Source: Macrolepiota albuminosa
Taxonomy: Eukaryota > Basidiomycota > Agaricomycetes > Agaricales > Agaricaceae
NCBI GenBank assembly: GCA_027475525.1
Contig: JAMWFC010000088.1
Span: forward strand, 322,757 to 386,756
Direction: 5' to 3'
Length of the DNA stretch: 64,000 nucleotides
Positions 1-11,927 of the stretch are shown here, piece by piece. Position 1 is the first letter of the stretch. Each line of letters starts with the position of its first letter. Below the pieces are notes generated by a model that saw only the letters and a program-made list of their open reading frames with translations, had not been told where the DNA came from and did not search any database. Position numbers and translations under genes: made by a program.

Positions 1-170
1 GCCCCTTTCAGGGCATCCTTGGGGAAGTGCACGTTGACATATGCATGCCCTTCCGGTTGCTTACCCCGACAATCCTTTCAGGGTTGTGAGGCCTTAGCCT
101 CAGTGGGGCATGTGCTAACGCCCCTGGAACTCTGCTCCCCAGAGTGCATGGTGGATACCACAGATAATAG

Positions 171-1431
171 TCACGAAGATGTGACCTCAGATGCGCTGCT
201 GGCGAGGTGCTGGATGAGCCGGGGGGCAGCTAGAGCAGGGGCTTCTTCATAAGCAAGGATGTCCCCCCCTAGACCAGCCTCCTGGCCAGAGACGACAATG
301 CTCGACTGAGTCAAGCGGGAGGGCACGTCCTCCACTCCTTGCCGATGCGCCCTTTTGCTGGAGTCAGTGTCCCGACTCAGGGGTGTAGTCTGCCGCTTAT
401 GAGCGGCCAATAAGGCAAGGAGATCAGTTTTGCGCTGAGCACGCATATAATCCATGTCGTCCATCATTCGGCAGATGAGGACGACCACCTCCGCATTGCG
501 GAGGAATGATGACTCTGCGGGTACATCGTACCCATTGTCTCTCAGGCGTTGGAGAAGAGTAGCCAGGACTAAGTCCTGGTTGAGACTGGGCTCGACAGCC
601 CATGCTTTTCCTTTGTCGCGTTGAGGACGCAACTCTTCTTCCGAGCTGGGCTTGGGTTGGTGTGGCATCTCCAGCCACTGTAGCAAGGAGAGCTTGGCCA
701 GGCTCTCCATCAGCGCATCAGCCGATGAACTGGTGCTTAGTTCTGTATTGAGAGTCTCTGTGCTCTCAATGGCCATGGTGGCCTGCATGAGAAATGCTTG
801 GTGTCCCTCTAGATTGTGGACTGGTACTTTGGTTGACAGGGAAGCTGACCTGCCTCCCTTGGCTGTCGCCTCATACAAGGCATCATACTGGGGCATTGCG
901 CCCCAAGCCCCCATCCAAGCCAGGGAGTACGGCATCATTACAGGCACACCACCCATGCCAGGATAGTGCGCCGGGGCAGTAAACTGGGGAAAAGGATGTG
1001 TCCTCAGTTGCCCTGTTGCTAGTACAGGGGCAAGCTGCCTCTATCCTGACGCTGCTTGGGGGCTGACTAGCCCCTCGTAGGGCTGTTGCTGTGATTGGCC
1101 CTCTGCATGATGTGGCGCATAAGTGCCTGCTACTGGTTGTTGGGGCTGATAGCCACCCACAGGTGCGTTCTGGAGCATGAAGTTGCCCTGCATGAGTTGT
1201 TGTAGCAGATAGCCACTGATCACCGGCTGCTGCAGCAGGTAGCCCGCTGCTGGTTGTTGCTGCTGCTGAGGGAAGCCCACAGCCTGTTGCGATTGTTCTC
1301 ACTGGGGCGCATTTTGGGTCAGTGGGGGAGCCATCTGCCCCCCTCCCCTTCAGCCGACGGTAAGGCCAATAGCACGAACTCATACTGCTGCTGCTGCTGC
1401 TCACTATGGTCCACGGGCATGTTATCCATGG
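171..1431 (-). pseudogene. Extra ORF downstream of the G1 integrase, Gln/Pro-rich
   Basis: I do not recognise this protein. On the minus strand a start at 1431 (MDNMPVDHSEQQQQQQ) leads into a Gln/Pro-rich segment with YLLQQP and GYQPQQP repeats (about 1280-1041). An apparently folded segment follows (about 956-171), rich in Leu, Ala and charged residues, with a region around MMDDMDYMRAQRKTDLLALL that looks helical. The segments lie in different frames or are split by stops, so the gene is broken. It lies directly downstream of the chromodomain on the same strand, which suggests an element-encoded accessory protein, but a captured host fragment cannot be excluded. Its leftward continuation leaves the window. 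Confidence 0.5.
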
Positions 1432-1532
1432 TTAAGGGAAGAAAGGAAAAAAGAAATTTTGCCTTTCAAGACGTGTTTCAGCCACAGCTGCTGACCAACT
1501 CAGCCAAGCTGTGATCGGCACTGCCAATCAAA

Positions 1533-3197
1533 TTAAGTGCCAGCATGCTTACTTAATTGATGTGGGCACTTAACGCCCTTCAACTCCAAATAATGGTCAA
1601 GTGCCACCAACTTAGAGCAATGGGAGTGTGGCTCCCATGTTGTGTCCCTAAGGGACCACCGCACCTCAAACTTGAGTGTATTACGCTCAGTCCACCAGTG
1701 CCCTATGATGCACTTGATGAACCATTTGTCATCGTCTCGAGCCCCAAAGTTATAGGAGTCCTGGGTCGCCCTGTTAGGGAATAGCGCATCGTCGGACATG
1801 CTATATGGTCGCAACAGCAACAGGTGGAACTTTGGAACGATGTGTCATTCCTGCAATGCCTGAGGCAACTCCAACATGTAGTTGGAGGTACTTGGCTCCA
1901 TGTCCAGGACGCGGTATGGGCCTATTCATTTTGGGCAGAGTTTACTCGCCAGTCCCTTTGGGAGTCTCAGGTTATGCGTTGACAGATAAACCAACGCTCC
2001 TACTGCTATAGGTGGTTCTGCTCGCCTACGGTGATTGGTGTTTTTCACCTGAAAGACTCATGTCTCTATGATGGCGTCATGCACTGCCACAATGTTCTCC
2101 AGGGCCTGCCTGGCAAACTTGACAACTCCTTGGTGGGCCACCACATCAGCACGAATTTCGTGCAGCATGGAGAGCAAGTACCCTCCATTGAGCTCAAAGG
2201 GTGCATACCCTGTCGTCTCTGAGATACTTGCGTTAATTGCAAACTCAGTGAGTGGACACCAGTCCACCCAGTCCCATTGGTCAGGGCAAACAACTGCCCT
2301 CAGAATCTGGCCTATACTGCGGTTGGCCCGCTCAGTTTGCCCATCCGTTTGAGGATGGAAGGACGTCAACATGAGGAGTCGTGCTCCTAACAGTTTGTGG
2401 AGTTCCCTCCACCATTGAGACGTGAACTTTGAGTCACGGTTGCTCACTATGGTACTAGGCAGCCCATGCAGCCTAACGATCTCCCTAAGGTAGATCCATG
2501 ACAGCTCCTTAGCTGTCAGCATAGTTCGCACTGGTATGAGGTGCACCATGCTTGTCATGCAGCATATTACCACCCAGAGGTAATTGAACCCTCTGGACTC
2601 GGGAAAGGGACCTACAAAGTCCATTCCAATGGAGTCCCAAGGTTTTACCAGCACGGGTAGCTGGTGTAGCTTCCCGGGAGGGGATCCAGGGGGCAACTTT
2701 GCCCTCTGACACGCTGCGCACGAGGCACAGAACTTAGTCACTTCTTGGGCCATATGTGGCCACCAATACCATCTCTGGATGTAGCCCAACATTTGGGCGG
2801 CACCAAAGTGCCCTACCAGTGCATGGGCCTGGTCCAAGACTCGCATAACAATGGTTTGCATATGGGGGAGGCAGACCACTGCCACTCCTTGACGGTTCTC
2901 CATCGTGATTAGTCCACCAGGCTCATGCCTGAACCAAGGATGGTTGTCGGGATTGGTGATTATCTTGGCAAAGAGAGAATCATTGCTATATTCCTGCACC
3001 ACTGCTATCAGGAAGTCGTTGCTGCCCAGGCTAGGGGGCTGGGATGAAGGCAATTTGCCTTCGAGCATCTCAGCCAGCGTAACGGGTATATTGGGGTGCT
3101 CGTGCTTCCCAGGTGATGCGGGGTCCATGACTTCATGCTCCTTGAGCAACTGGGCTGCTACGTCCTGCTCTTCATGCTGCTCCCTAAGATGAGTGCT
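1533..3197 (-). pseudogene. G1 integrase with C-terminal chromodomain
   Basis: Integrase catalyses insertion of retrotransposon cDNA. The minus frame shows an HHCC zinc-binding module (HALVGHFG ... CASCAAC), then the rve catalytic core with the first acidic residue in MDFVGPF, the second in SNRDSKF and the glutamate in TERANRS. After a TGA at 2058-2060 the same frame continues through a typical C-terminal domain (GPYRVLDMEP) and ends in a chromodomain-like segment (FEVRWSLRDTTWEPHSHC, about 1700-1640) that would direct insertion to marked chromatin. Three in-frame TGA codons break the C-terminal part. The conserved catalytic residues suggest recent activity before nonsense decay. Confidence 0.88.
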
Positions 3198-3749
3198 TCA
3201 CCTCTGTTTGTCGTCACGCATAGCGTGTACTTCCAGGACATGCTCCCTGAGCTCCTGGTAGCGGTGGAGAGGTAGATCCTCTCCATCTGGGTCTATGCGG
3301 CAGTCTGCCTGCACATACTCATGAGGCTCATGAGCCTCCCTGACTACATTGCTCTTTAAGTAGCAAGACAAGCAGTCTGCCACTTTGTTGAGTTCACCTT
3401 TAACATAGGTGATGTTGAACTGGTATCTCGACATGTAGTCTATCCAACGCCACTGACACGGCAACAAGTTCACCTGAGTTTTGAAGAACTCAAGTGCCTT
3501 GTGATCCGTTATGATGTGGATGGGATATCCCATCAGCTTATCCTCCCACTTAAGGAGGGCCTCGAGTATGGCGAGAGTCTCCAGCTCGTGCACAGCATAG
3601 TTTTGCTGGGCCGTCATGAATTTCTTTGACATGAACCCTGCTGGGCGGCACGTCTGCCAGCTACTTCCCTGACCGTACATGGCTCCAATGCCTGTCTTAG
3701 ACGCATTGCAAATGAGCCATATCGGCTCATCCCGTCTAGTGTCGATTGG
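3198..3749 (-). pseudogene. G1 RNase H domain
   Basis: RNase H removes the RNA template during reverse transcription. The minus frame contains the start of the domain (NASKTGIGAMYGQG), FMTAQQNYAVHELETLAIL with the conserved acidic residue, and IITDHKALEFF. It ends in YQFNITYVKGELNKVADCLS, where most family members have VADALSR. It is bounded by TGA codons at 3750-3752 and 3198-3200, both in the same frame as RT and integrase. This is the retroviral-type RNase H that gypsy elements place between RT and integrase. Confidence 0.87.
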
Positions 3750-5420
3750 TCAAATCACCGGAGTCTTTGTACAGATCCATTTGACCATCTCAAAGCACCG
3801 CTGGTGCAGCGGCCTCCAATTGAATGGTGACCTGTTCTGCATTATGGCCATAAGTGGCCCAGTATAGGCCGTGACATTGGGCAAGAAGCTCGATATGTAG
3901 TTGACAAGACCAACAAATTGTTGGATGTCATTGTAGTTTTGTGGTGTGCGCCACTTCCGAATGCGATTGAGCTTGTCCTGATCGGGGTGGATACCCCACT
4001 CATCTATGACATGCCCTAGGCAGTCTATACTCTGAGTGTAAAGCTCACACTTTTTCCACTTCAAGTACAACTTGTACTTGCATAGTTGTTCGAATATGAC
4101 TCTGAGGTGCTGCTCATGCTCCTCCATAGAATTCGAGTAGATGAATATGTCATCTAAGTAGACGTGCATAAAGCATCCTATTATGTCTCAAAAAATAGAG
4201 GTCATTAGCCTCTGAAAGGTTGCAGGAGCATTACAGTCTCCAATCTGCATTATATTGCTTGTGAACGTGCCCATGATCGATGCAAATACGGTCTTGGGTA
4301 TGTCTTTGGTGCAAATGCGCACCTGCTCATAAGCGTCAGTAAGGTCAATCTTTGAGCGATACTTCGCCTGAGCCACGTCTTCCCAGATCACCTCCTGATC
4401 TGGTAAAGGAGTTACATTCTTTATAGTATTGTCATTGCGCTGACGTGCATCAAGAGCTGTTTGAAGGGTTCCATCCTTCTTCGGGATGCACAATAATGGT
4501 GCAGCCTGAGCAGTGGTGCATGGTGACCACCATTGAGCATTCAAGTAGCAATTAGTTTTATTGTGTAGTTGCTCCTGGAGTGCGCGCAGACAGCGCGGCA
4601 AGTGGTACTTATATTGCTTGCTCTCGTCTATGAGGTTGATCTCATGGTTCACCTCCCACCATGGCGGAAGCTCCTCCTTGGTCCCATTGACCATATCGGC
4701 AAATTCTTCTTGCCATTGCTGATGCAACCAAGGTATATCTTCCTCACAGAGGCTTGTCGCCTTCTGCTTCCCCTTCATACACACCGGGGGAAGTACTTCC
4801 ACCGTCTCTGAGGGTGACCAAGGCGGCAGTGCATATTGCTCGTGCATTGCAAGCACCTGAGTGACACTGTCATCGGGTATATGTAGTCTCAGCGGAGAAC
4901 CCACTGCCGCTGCCTTATAAGCCACAAGGCTTTTTCCCTCACGTACAAGTGAGTATGCTACAGACACCTCGTCCGACAGTGGCTGGCAATATGCTGGTCT
5001 GACGGTCCTCTGTCTCTGGTACACGTTTCGCGCATACATGGCTGCCACCAGCTCGTTCCACTCCTGCAGCATTTAAGGGTCGTATGCCCAGTCGTACTCT
5101 GGAAGAGGTGCTGGTCGTTCCCATAGAGACCATGTGTCCCCCTCACATGAGGCTTCTGCCTCTTGGATGCTGTCTCTCAAGTCATCCAACTTGACTCGTG
5201 AGGACGTAGGTGGGCATACATCCACTGAGTCCTCCTGTTGTCTTGCCTTTTGGTGGTGCTTGTCTGGAGGCTTTGCACCTCGAATATCAGGAGTGATTAT
5301 TCGCTCATTGCTCCTCTTGGAGGCTTGATACTCCTCCTCGCTCATCATCACCACATTGTGGTCTGAGCTCAGTCCAGGCATAGCCTGCACTTTCTCGTCC
5401 ACATCCTCCACTGCTGGCAC
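3750..5420 (-). pseudogene. G1 reverse transcriptase
   Basis: Reverse transcriptase copies element RNA into cDNA. The minus frame carries the template-grip and fingers region (PLLCIPKKDGTLQTALDARQ), the palm motif KIDLTDAYEQVRI, and the catalytic box HVYLDDIFIYS at about 4160-4130. The thumb motif LGHVIDEWGIHPDQDKL and the connection FVGLVNYISSFLPNV follow. The upstream part (5420-5073) is a linker to the protease. In-frame stops occur at 5073-5075 (TAA) and 4188-4190 (TGA). YLDD is the usual fungal chromovirus form, so the catalytic aspartates are intact. Confidence 0.9.
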
Positions 5421-5435
5421 TTTGCGCTGGCCAAG

Positions 5436-6209
5436 TCATGGAGACTCCTTGCATTTCTCCGTAGTGCAATGACATCGCAGACGATTATCAGTGTTGTCTG
5501 CTGTAGCTTGTTCGGCTGGAATCACCTTCCCATTCACTAGTACCTGACAGTAGTCAAAGTCTAGTATGACTTTGTTACGCCGCATGAATGGTGTTCCCAG
5601 TAACATATCATAGCAATCAAAGTTCGCTACATCCATGTATTCCTGGCTACGTGAGCCCAGTGTCTGGACAGTCACATTCGTCCCATACTGCACCATAGCC
5701 TGGCTTCCTACGGTGCCCAGCTGTAACGCCAATGGCGTATCCCACTCCTGCATGGATATTCTGTACACATGGGCAAACTGGGGCATTATTCCCGACGTAG
5801 TACTCCCGGAGTCCCATAAGGTCCATGCCTTGTGGCCATATACGTCCACATACGAGACCAGGCACTCCTTGTCTGCCCGTTTCAGTGTAGGGTGCTGCAA
5901 AGTGCCCTCTGCTTGACAAAGAGTCACCTTCTTCATCCGAACCACATTATTCGTTTTGGGATCATTTGAAGACGGCCAATCCGTCATCACCGCTAGGCAC
6001 TCAGAGTCGCTGTCGTGACTGTAGTACTTGTTGTCGTAGACGTTGTCATATACGTTGACTGTGACGTACTCCTCCCCCTCCACGACCACACTTTTGGGCT
6101 CGGCACCCGATGCCTCCTCTGGGGGCTCTTGGTTGTTTGTGGGATGCTCTGCCTCAGACTTGGCAGACATGTCTCCATCACTTCTACTCGCGGCTGCAGT
6201 ATGTGCAGC
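5436..6209 (-). pseudogene. G1 retropepsin-like aspartic protease
   Basis: This domain cleaves the Gag-Pol polyprotein. The active-site motif WDSGSTTSGIMP (Asp-Ser-Gly-Ser) lies near 5830-5795, and the second conserved segment YDMLLGTPFMRRNKVILDF near 5615-5560, which is the normal retropepsin layout. The N-terminal part is acidic and Tyr-rich (YDNVYDNKYYSHDSDSE), probably a linker from the Gag zinc knuckle. The reading frame is shared with gag (TGA at 6210-6212) and with RT (TGA at 5436-5438). Confidence 0.87.
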
Positions 6210-9204
6210 TCAAAGGTGGGCATGGGGTGTATACCTCTTCCTCAGAGCTCCTGGCTTTGCGGGGCAATTGGTAGCATAGTGGCCTGGCTGGCCACACGTG
6301 AAACAAGTCCCTGTCTGACCTGATGGGTTGGCCGGCTTGAAATCCGGCCTTGGTTTAGGACGTTCTCCATCCAGCGCCCGCTCTGGGTGTGGGCGGCTCT
6401 GCCCTCGGTTCGCAGCAGGGGTTCTGCATACTACAAACCGTGTGTTGCGGTCATGATTCAAATTGGCCTTTTTGGCCAAGAAGGTCCCCACATGCTGATC
6501 CCGTGAGGGTGCCCCAGCAGGTGGTAGTTGCCTGGTTCCTCCTTTGTGTCCACTCCGATGCTCGTAGTGGTTAGCAGTCTTCAGGGACTGCTCATACCTG
6601 ATGGCATATGCCACAAACTCCTCCACATCATTGACTTCTGGGGACAGTCCGTTCTCACGTATCAGGTAGCGGCACATGTCCGCTGGAATGCCATCCAAGA
6701 ATGTTTCGAGCATTGTATATCTGTCTGGGTATACTGCCCAGCTTCTCGGTGTACTTGGCGGACTGGAAATCCTGCCTTGCATCCTGTAGCATTGAGGGGT
6801 GCACGAATCGATCATACAGTCCTGTAAGGACTCCTTTGAATGTCCACTCATACTGAACATGGTTGACGTGCAGTACTGCCCGTTGAAACCACCCCATGGC
6901 CTCTCCGGCCAAGAACTCAGGCAGGACAAAAATTTGTTCTCATTCCATACGGTCACCTCCATATAAGCACATGGCAAGATGGGTGCATACATCCATTGCC
7001 CAATCCTCCAAGTCGCTGAACTTGGACGCGCCTGTGTAGGCGTGAATATGCCTACTGTCTGCTTTATGCAGCTTCACCCCATCTGGTAACCGTAAAGTCA
7101 CACCCAGGGCATCATTGACTACTCGATGCAGGCGATTGTGCATGGCTTCACGATGCATTCGAATGGCCTCCCGCTGACCTGGGGATCTAGTTGCCAAATC
7201 AGCAGCATGGGTAAGTGACTTCCCTTGTCCACCCTGTGGAAGACACCCCGAACCTCCTCAACTGTGGGCATAATTGCCCTCGTCTCAAGGAGTCGACCTA
7301 GGGCTGTCATCCTGGCTGTTACCAGGGGCATCACGTCTCGTGGCGCCATCTCAATCAAGGAAGTCTCCTTGATCATGATTGTTGCGCTGCCCTGGAACTG
7401 GAGAAGCTTGATTCTCCTGGCCCTGCGTGACAAATTGACAATGCATCTCGTCAATGGGCTTAGTGCCCTTGAATATGATGCCCTGATTGTCAATAAGGGA
7501 CTGTCTCTTAGTCCTGAGGTCGCCATTGCGCATACGTTGATATGCGACTTTGTCGCTCAACATTTCCGCCATGGGCACACGCGGCATCACAGATGCCTCG
7601 CTCTCCACCTTGAGCATGGTACCATCATGCCCATCCAGGCCTGACGTATCTGTCCTAAGGTCTCAGTTATGCATGTGTGGGGGCTCCTCATGCCACCCTT
7701 GTCCTGCTGGAGTATAGAAAGTACTCACTGGTTTTACTTCAGGCATGTAAGGGCGACCTCTAGAGGCTGTGGCTCAGTCACACAGCTTGCAGAGGGAGAT
7801 CCAAAGTGTATTAGAATATATACTGACAATATCAAGGTAGCTACTCACCTGGCAGAGGGAGATCCAAAGAGAACAAGTCTAGGGATTCCCTATGCCAGGT
7901 TGGACGCTTCTGGGGCCTCTGAAGCATGGGAAACAACTGTACAGTACAACAAAACCTTAAAAACTCGAAAATTGCCTACACAAACACTTGTACAAATAAG
8001 GGGCAAACTCTGGCAAACTCTGGCTTATATAAGCGGTCTGGAAGCGGTGCTGAGTGGGCCCACACTTGTCTGAATGGTGGCTAAAGAACCAGAGCATCTC
8101 AAGGGCTGAGAGTAGTACTAACAGATAGTGTTTAAAGAATAGAAACAGTAAAATGAAATAATGTCAGAAGAAATAAGAGAATGAATGGAAGGAGAGTGAA
8201 GAGATAAGGAGTGAGAAAAGGAAGAAATGAGGAGTCCCCTGACAGGGCACTTCCTGCGCCCGTGCTAGTGCCTCCACTAGCTCGAGTCCAACGTCTTGAT
8301 TGTGACGTGCTGAGCATTCCTCAGAAGTGTGGCTCCAGGGGGTCGAGGCCCCCGATTGCCTTGTGGCCTTCTGCTGCATGTACATTTGCAGCTCAATAGT
8401 GAGCACTCTTACCATCAAATCAGTATATTTTGTACTGAATACATTGGGCACTTCGTGCCCTTGTCGCCTAAGTGCTACTATATGTGCTGATGCGTAGCGC
8501 TCGAGTCGCGCTTGGATGGTGTATTTCATCACCTCTGGGTGCAAATCCCAGAACACCCACAATCACATGGTATATGCAGTTTTCAGCTGCTGCTCCTCTG
8601 CTCCGGCGTCGTCGTCACTTGATGACTCACTCACCTCCTCTGCAAGCTCTACAACCTCTGGAGCTTCCTCTACTGCTGGTGTGCATGGGAATCGGTTTTC
8701 TGCACGGGCTACTTCAGGACTTGCAGCCTCCTCCGGTACCTCTTCTATGTGGGCTTCCGCTATCTTAGAGGGCATTGAGCCCACTGCGGGCTGCCTGGTC
8801 CCACTACTCCGGCTCGGAGGGATAGCTCTCCTAGTCCGTGCCGCCAACTCGGTGTCTCCTGAGACACCATAGGCACCTGTTGACTGTTGGCTATCCTCAG
8901 GGGGCGCTTTTGAAGCTAGTCGGCTAGACCATTGCAGTTCTCCCGGCAGCTGCATAACCGGGGAAGTTAATCTCCCTGGCATCTTGTCCTGGAGATGTTG
9001 CTGACCGTCCTGCTGTGAGCTTTCAGCCCTCTGGGCCTCACTTTCATTCCTGGGCAGGTCGGTGCTCCGACCTCGGTCTTGAGCCTTGGGTCTTGCCTAA
9101 CCCGCATTGGACGCTGATGTGTCCTGGATGTCTGCTGGGTCTCTCCGTAGATCGTGGGCATTCTGCCCGCCATCAGTGGAAACTGCAGGTATGGGATTAC
9201 TCAT
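6210..9204 (-). pseudogene. G1 Gag, broken and interrupted by a solo LTR
   Basis: Structural capsid/nucleocapsid protein. The likely start is the ATG at 9204 (MSNPIPAVSTDGGQN). The frame continues through an acidic linker (8982-8563) and a helical region (ERYASAHIVALRRQGHEV), then is cut by LTR A. Removing the LTR and one target-duplication copy rejoins the frame. Downstream lies the capsid-like core (EWTFKGVLTGLYDRFVHPS; TFLDGIPADMCRYLI). A CCHC zinc knuckle, CFTCGQPGHYATNC, follows at about 6290-6250. Several nonsense codons (TAG, TGA) break the N-terminal half, and frame changes occur around 7350-7000. Confidence 0.75.
7746..8244. repeat. Solo LTR A, inserted in G1 gag
   Basis: A 499-bp sequence starting TGTAAGGGCG and ending CCCCTGACA (TG...CA ends), with TATATAAGC near 8025-8035. 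It is homologous over its length to 53206-53780 (opposite orientation) and 54800-55324 (same orientation). Flanks are AGGCA (7741-7745) and GGGCA (8245-8249), a 5-bp target duplication with one transition. No internal element sequence accompanies it, so it is a recombination-derived solo LTR of a family whose coding part is not in the window. Confidence 0.87.
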
Positions 9205-9349
9205 TGATTCCCTGTCTAAAATTTGCATGGTGTGGCTGTGCAAGAAGCTCAAGAAGCTGATAGAGTTCTGTCGACGAACTCAGCAACTGACGTTGGGTGC
9301 TAGGCAATAGATCCTAGCTGGCAGATTCAAAAAAATATAATGAAGTTAC
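9205..9349. other. G1 5' leader remnant
   Basis: This 145-bp stretch lies upstream of the G1 gag start on the minus strand. I looked for a primer-binding site beginning TGG and for an LTR terminus and found neither convincingly. The G1 LTR has probably been lost or truncated by the neighbouring hAT-associated repeat. Confidence 0.35.
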
Positions 9350-9580
9350 GGGTTTGAAGAGCTTAGTGTGCACATACCACTGAATCAGACCAGACCAGTC
9401 TATTGACAATGTAGTGTACAACAAAAACTAAGCTGCTTAGTAAGCAGCACGTGTAACTAGATATAATAAAGTAATTAATATTAATATTATATTATAATAA
9501 GTATAATATAATATCGACTACAGTAAGTAAAGCTATGTGGCCAATGCCTCATAGCGGACTACGCTACAGTATTTGTGAGA
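9350..9580. repeat. Dispersed repeat R1+R2, unoccupied paralog of the Helitron site
   Basis: R1 (about 9350-9460) matches 41922-42032 in the same orientation: GAATCAGACCA, GTCTATTGAC and the inverted CTGCTTA/TAAGCAG are shared. R2 (about 9461-9580), AT-rich then AGCTATGTGGCCAATGCC, matches 51673-51785. Here R1 and R2 are contiguous; at the other locus they are separated by about 9.6 kb containing two Helitrons. The repeat abuts the 3' end of a decayed hAT coding region and may be the subterminal region of that hAT family. Confidence 0.65.
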
Positions 9581-11260
9581 TCTCAGTAACATCTGGACTT
9601 TTTTGGAATAAATCATTTAGTGTGCCTGCAATTGCAAGCCAGAATATAAACACATCAGATGCATTGGAATCAGCAGCCTCCAGAGACCAAAGAGACCAAA
9701 TAAATGAGGCAATGATAGTGTTGTACTGCAGCATGATTGTCTCAAATTCATTGAACTTGCCTGTTGTGCAGTTCATAAACATTCCTTGCACTTTCATGTT
9801 CTATATGACTGATATGAATAATTCAACATGAAGTTGCAATACATTTTTGGTTCACCTTGAATTTGATTTTTCAGTTGATCACAAGTTTTCAAATAGTGAA
9901 AAGGCAGGGATCAAGAGCCGTTGTTGCTAACCAGTGAGTTTCAAAACATGTTTTGCCAATTTTTTGCAATGCTCTGACTGGTTCATCATCACCAGCTAAT
10001 TTGTGCTCCTTTATTAGCATAGCAGTAGAGTATGAGGATTTGCTAAAATGCTTAATGATTGACTTCAAAATAGATATAAACTGAGAATTCAATGAGTGAA
10101 ATATATTTATCAATGAGCTCATTTAGATAGACCACTTACAGATTTAAATTCATCAAGCTTTGTGATATCTCTGATTGTGTTGTGCAAGTAGTGAACACAA
10201 TTGGAAAGATTGAGAATAGTTGTAATTGCTGATGCCACTTCTCATTATGAATTTGTCACACAAAGTACATTTACCCATTTGTTTCTTGTATAGTTTCAGA
10301 TAACTTTGTGATATTGGTACTATCTGAACACATAGCTGCCCAATGACTAAGCCCAACAGATTTGAGCATCTGTCAATTGATGTTTATTAGTATGAGTTCC
10401 AATTTTGATAAGTTTATCAATATCTTACCTTCATCAACTTCTTTTGAATCCATTCAGTAGTATGACGCTCATCTGACCCCTCATGACCATCCAGAAAATA
10501 GATTTTATTCAAAGATGTAGTTGTGTGGACAGTGTATAGAGACTGAGGTTTCCGAGTGGTTGTTCTATCAAAGGTCAATGTAAGATTACGTTCTTGCTTG
10601 AGAAGTGATATCAATTTGCAGGTTACAAACAAGTGCAGCCTCTTGAGGAATACAGTTATCCACAAAAGTATTACTTGAACTAGATTTATATTTAGCATTG
10701 AGTGTCATCATGAGCTCCTTCCACTCTGCAGTATCCAGAATGTGTGGAACAAGCCCACAAACACAGATGAGCTGCATAATGATGTGATCAACTTTAATCT
10801 GGAACTGCTTTGCTTCTTCATCTTTTTGCTTGGAGCCAGCAGCACAAAGCTTATTTGCATCAAGTTTATTGGGACTATACAGCCTTCCCAGACTGTTTAT
10901 GAGCTTCAGATTGAGTCATTGATTGAAATGATGATGCCTGAGCTGGCTTCAGATTTACAGATGACTCAGCAACAGACTGCTCAGATTTTGAGTCTATAAG
11001 CTGAGCACCAAGAGCTCCATCAACCGACTCCTGTACAGCTTGTTGATGCAGTTCAGGGCTATAAATGGCAAGGAGTTTGCACTTCGACGAATGCTTCAAG
11101 GACACAACTGAGAGATGCATTCCCTTGTGCCTCATATTTACACTCAGGTGCAACACATCCCCAGGACTTCTTTCCTGAACTACTGACCAATTTAGTTATT
11201 AGGCAGCTTATGCACTCATTAGAGTTGCATCCAAGTGCAGAATTTGGCTGGTAGACAGAT
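9530..11260 (-). pseudogene. Decayed hAT-superfamily transposase
   Basis: Minus-strand fragments in several frames resemble a fungal hAT transposase with an RNase H-like fold. From N- to C-terminus: a cysteine-rich finger-like part (about 11250-11150, KSWGCVAPECKY); the segment LTLTFDRTTTRKPQSLYTVH (about 10580-10520), where functional members usually have an FDGWTT-like motif; KHFSKSSYSTAMLI and DDEPVRALQKIGKT (about 10060-9940); and SNASDVFIFWLAIAG (about 9670-9620). Multiple stops and frameshifts leave it non-functional. The superfamily call rests on remembered similarity of these blocks, not on a search. Confidence 0.7.
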
Positions 11261-11510
11261 TTCTGAATAAAAGGAGTTAATTTTGATGCTCCTGAAGATA
11301 TGGTTCACATACTGATGGCTTCAGCTTCTTGATTGGCATGTCAACTTCAAGAGAGAGTGCACGCTTTTGCATAAACTGGCCTTCCATTTTGTTGGGTATC
11401 TAATACTTATAGCATAAGTATTTGTTGCAAATCATTGAATACAAGGGTATGCATACCTCCACCCCATGTTTTTCATATGCTTTTTCAGCACCTATGACAA
11501 CATCTATTAC

Positions 11511-11927
11511 CTATTTCTTGATGATGTTGTTTGCAGGATATTTCTTGCAGAAATGTTTCAAAAGCAGATGAAGAGCACAAATTGGCTTGCCTCTCTCAAG
11601 AATAGGCAGAATACCATCACCAGTAGTCCGAGATTGCCAGCCAAAGACATGTTCAAGTTGTTCACCAAGTGTGCAGACTTCATCACCTGTCTTCTCAAGC
11701 AGTCGAAGTTGACAAACAAGCCATATTTGGATTCTGTAGGTGATTTTGGCAAGGGTAGCTGTATAGGTGAATGTTTTAAGAGATGCTGTAATCTTTTCAA
11801 GACTTGATCTAGGTCCTGTGAGGAGATCGATTCTGGTGCCGGGTATGGCATTGTCGATGGGAGAGAGTTGATAGCAAATTTTCTTGAGCAATGTGCATTG
11901 TGCAGGGCAACACACTTGATGACGCAC
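11511..11927 (-). other. Unrecognised ORF upstream of the hAT remnant
   Basis: An open frame of 138 codons on the minus strand (MRHQVCCPAQCTLLKK ... HLLLKHFCKKYPANNIIKK). I do not recognise it. It is on the same strand and immediately 5' of the hAT fragments, so it could be the element's N-terminal or first exon, or a separate decayed element. No motif decides. Confidence 0.3.

Larger units (their letters stand above)
1..9310 (-). mobile_element. Ty3/gypsy (chromovirus-like) retrotransposon G1, partial
   Basis: Minus-strand element with the order gag, protease, reverse transcriptase, RNase H, integrase, chromodomain, then an extra downstream ORF. The left (3') end lies outside the window. 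No 5' LTR could be recognised right of the gag start; a different repeat begins near 9350. From about 6992 down to 1533 all domains lie in one reading frame with no frameshift, interrupted by nine stop codons, eight TGA and one TAA. A 499-bp solo LTR of another family sits inside gag (7746-8244). Family assignment rests on the domain order and motifs described in the sub-entries. Confidence 0.9.
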
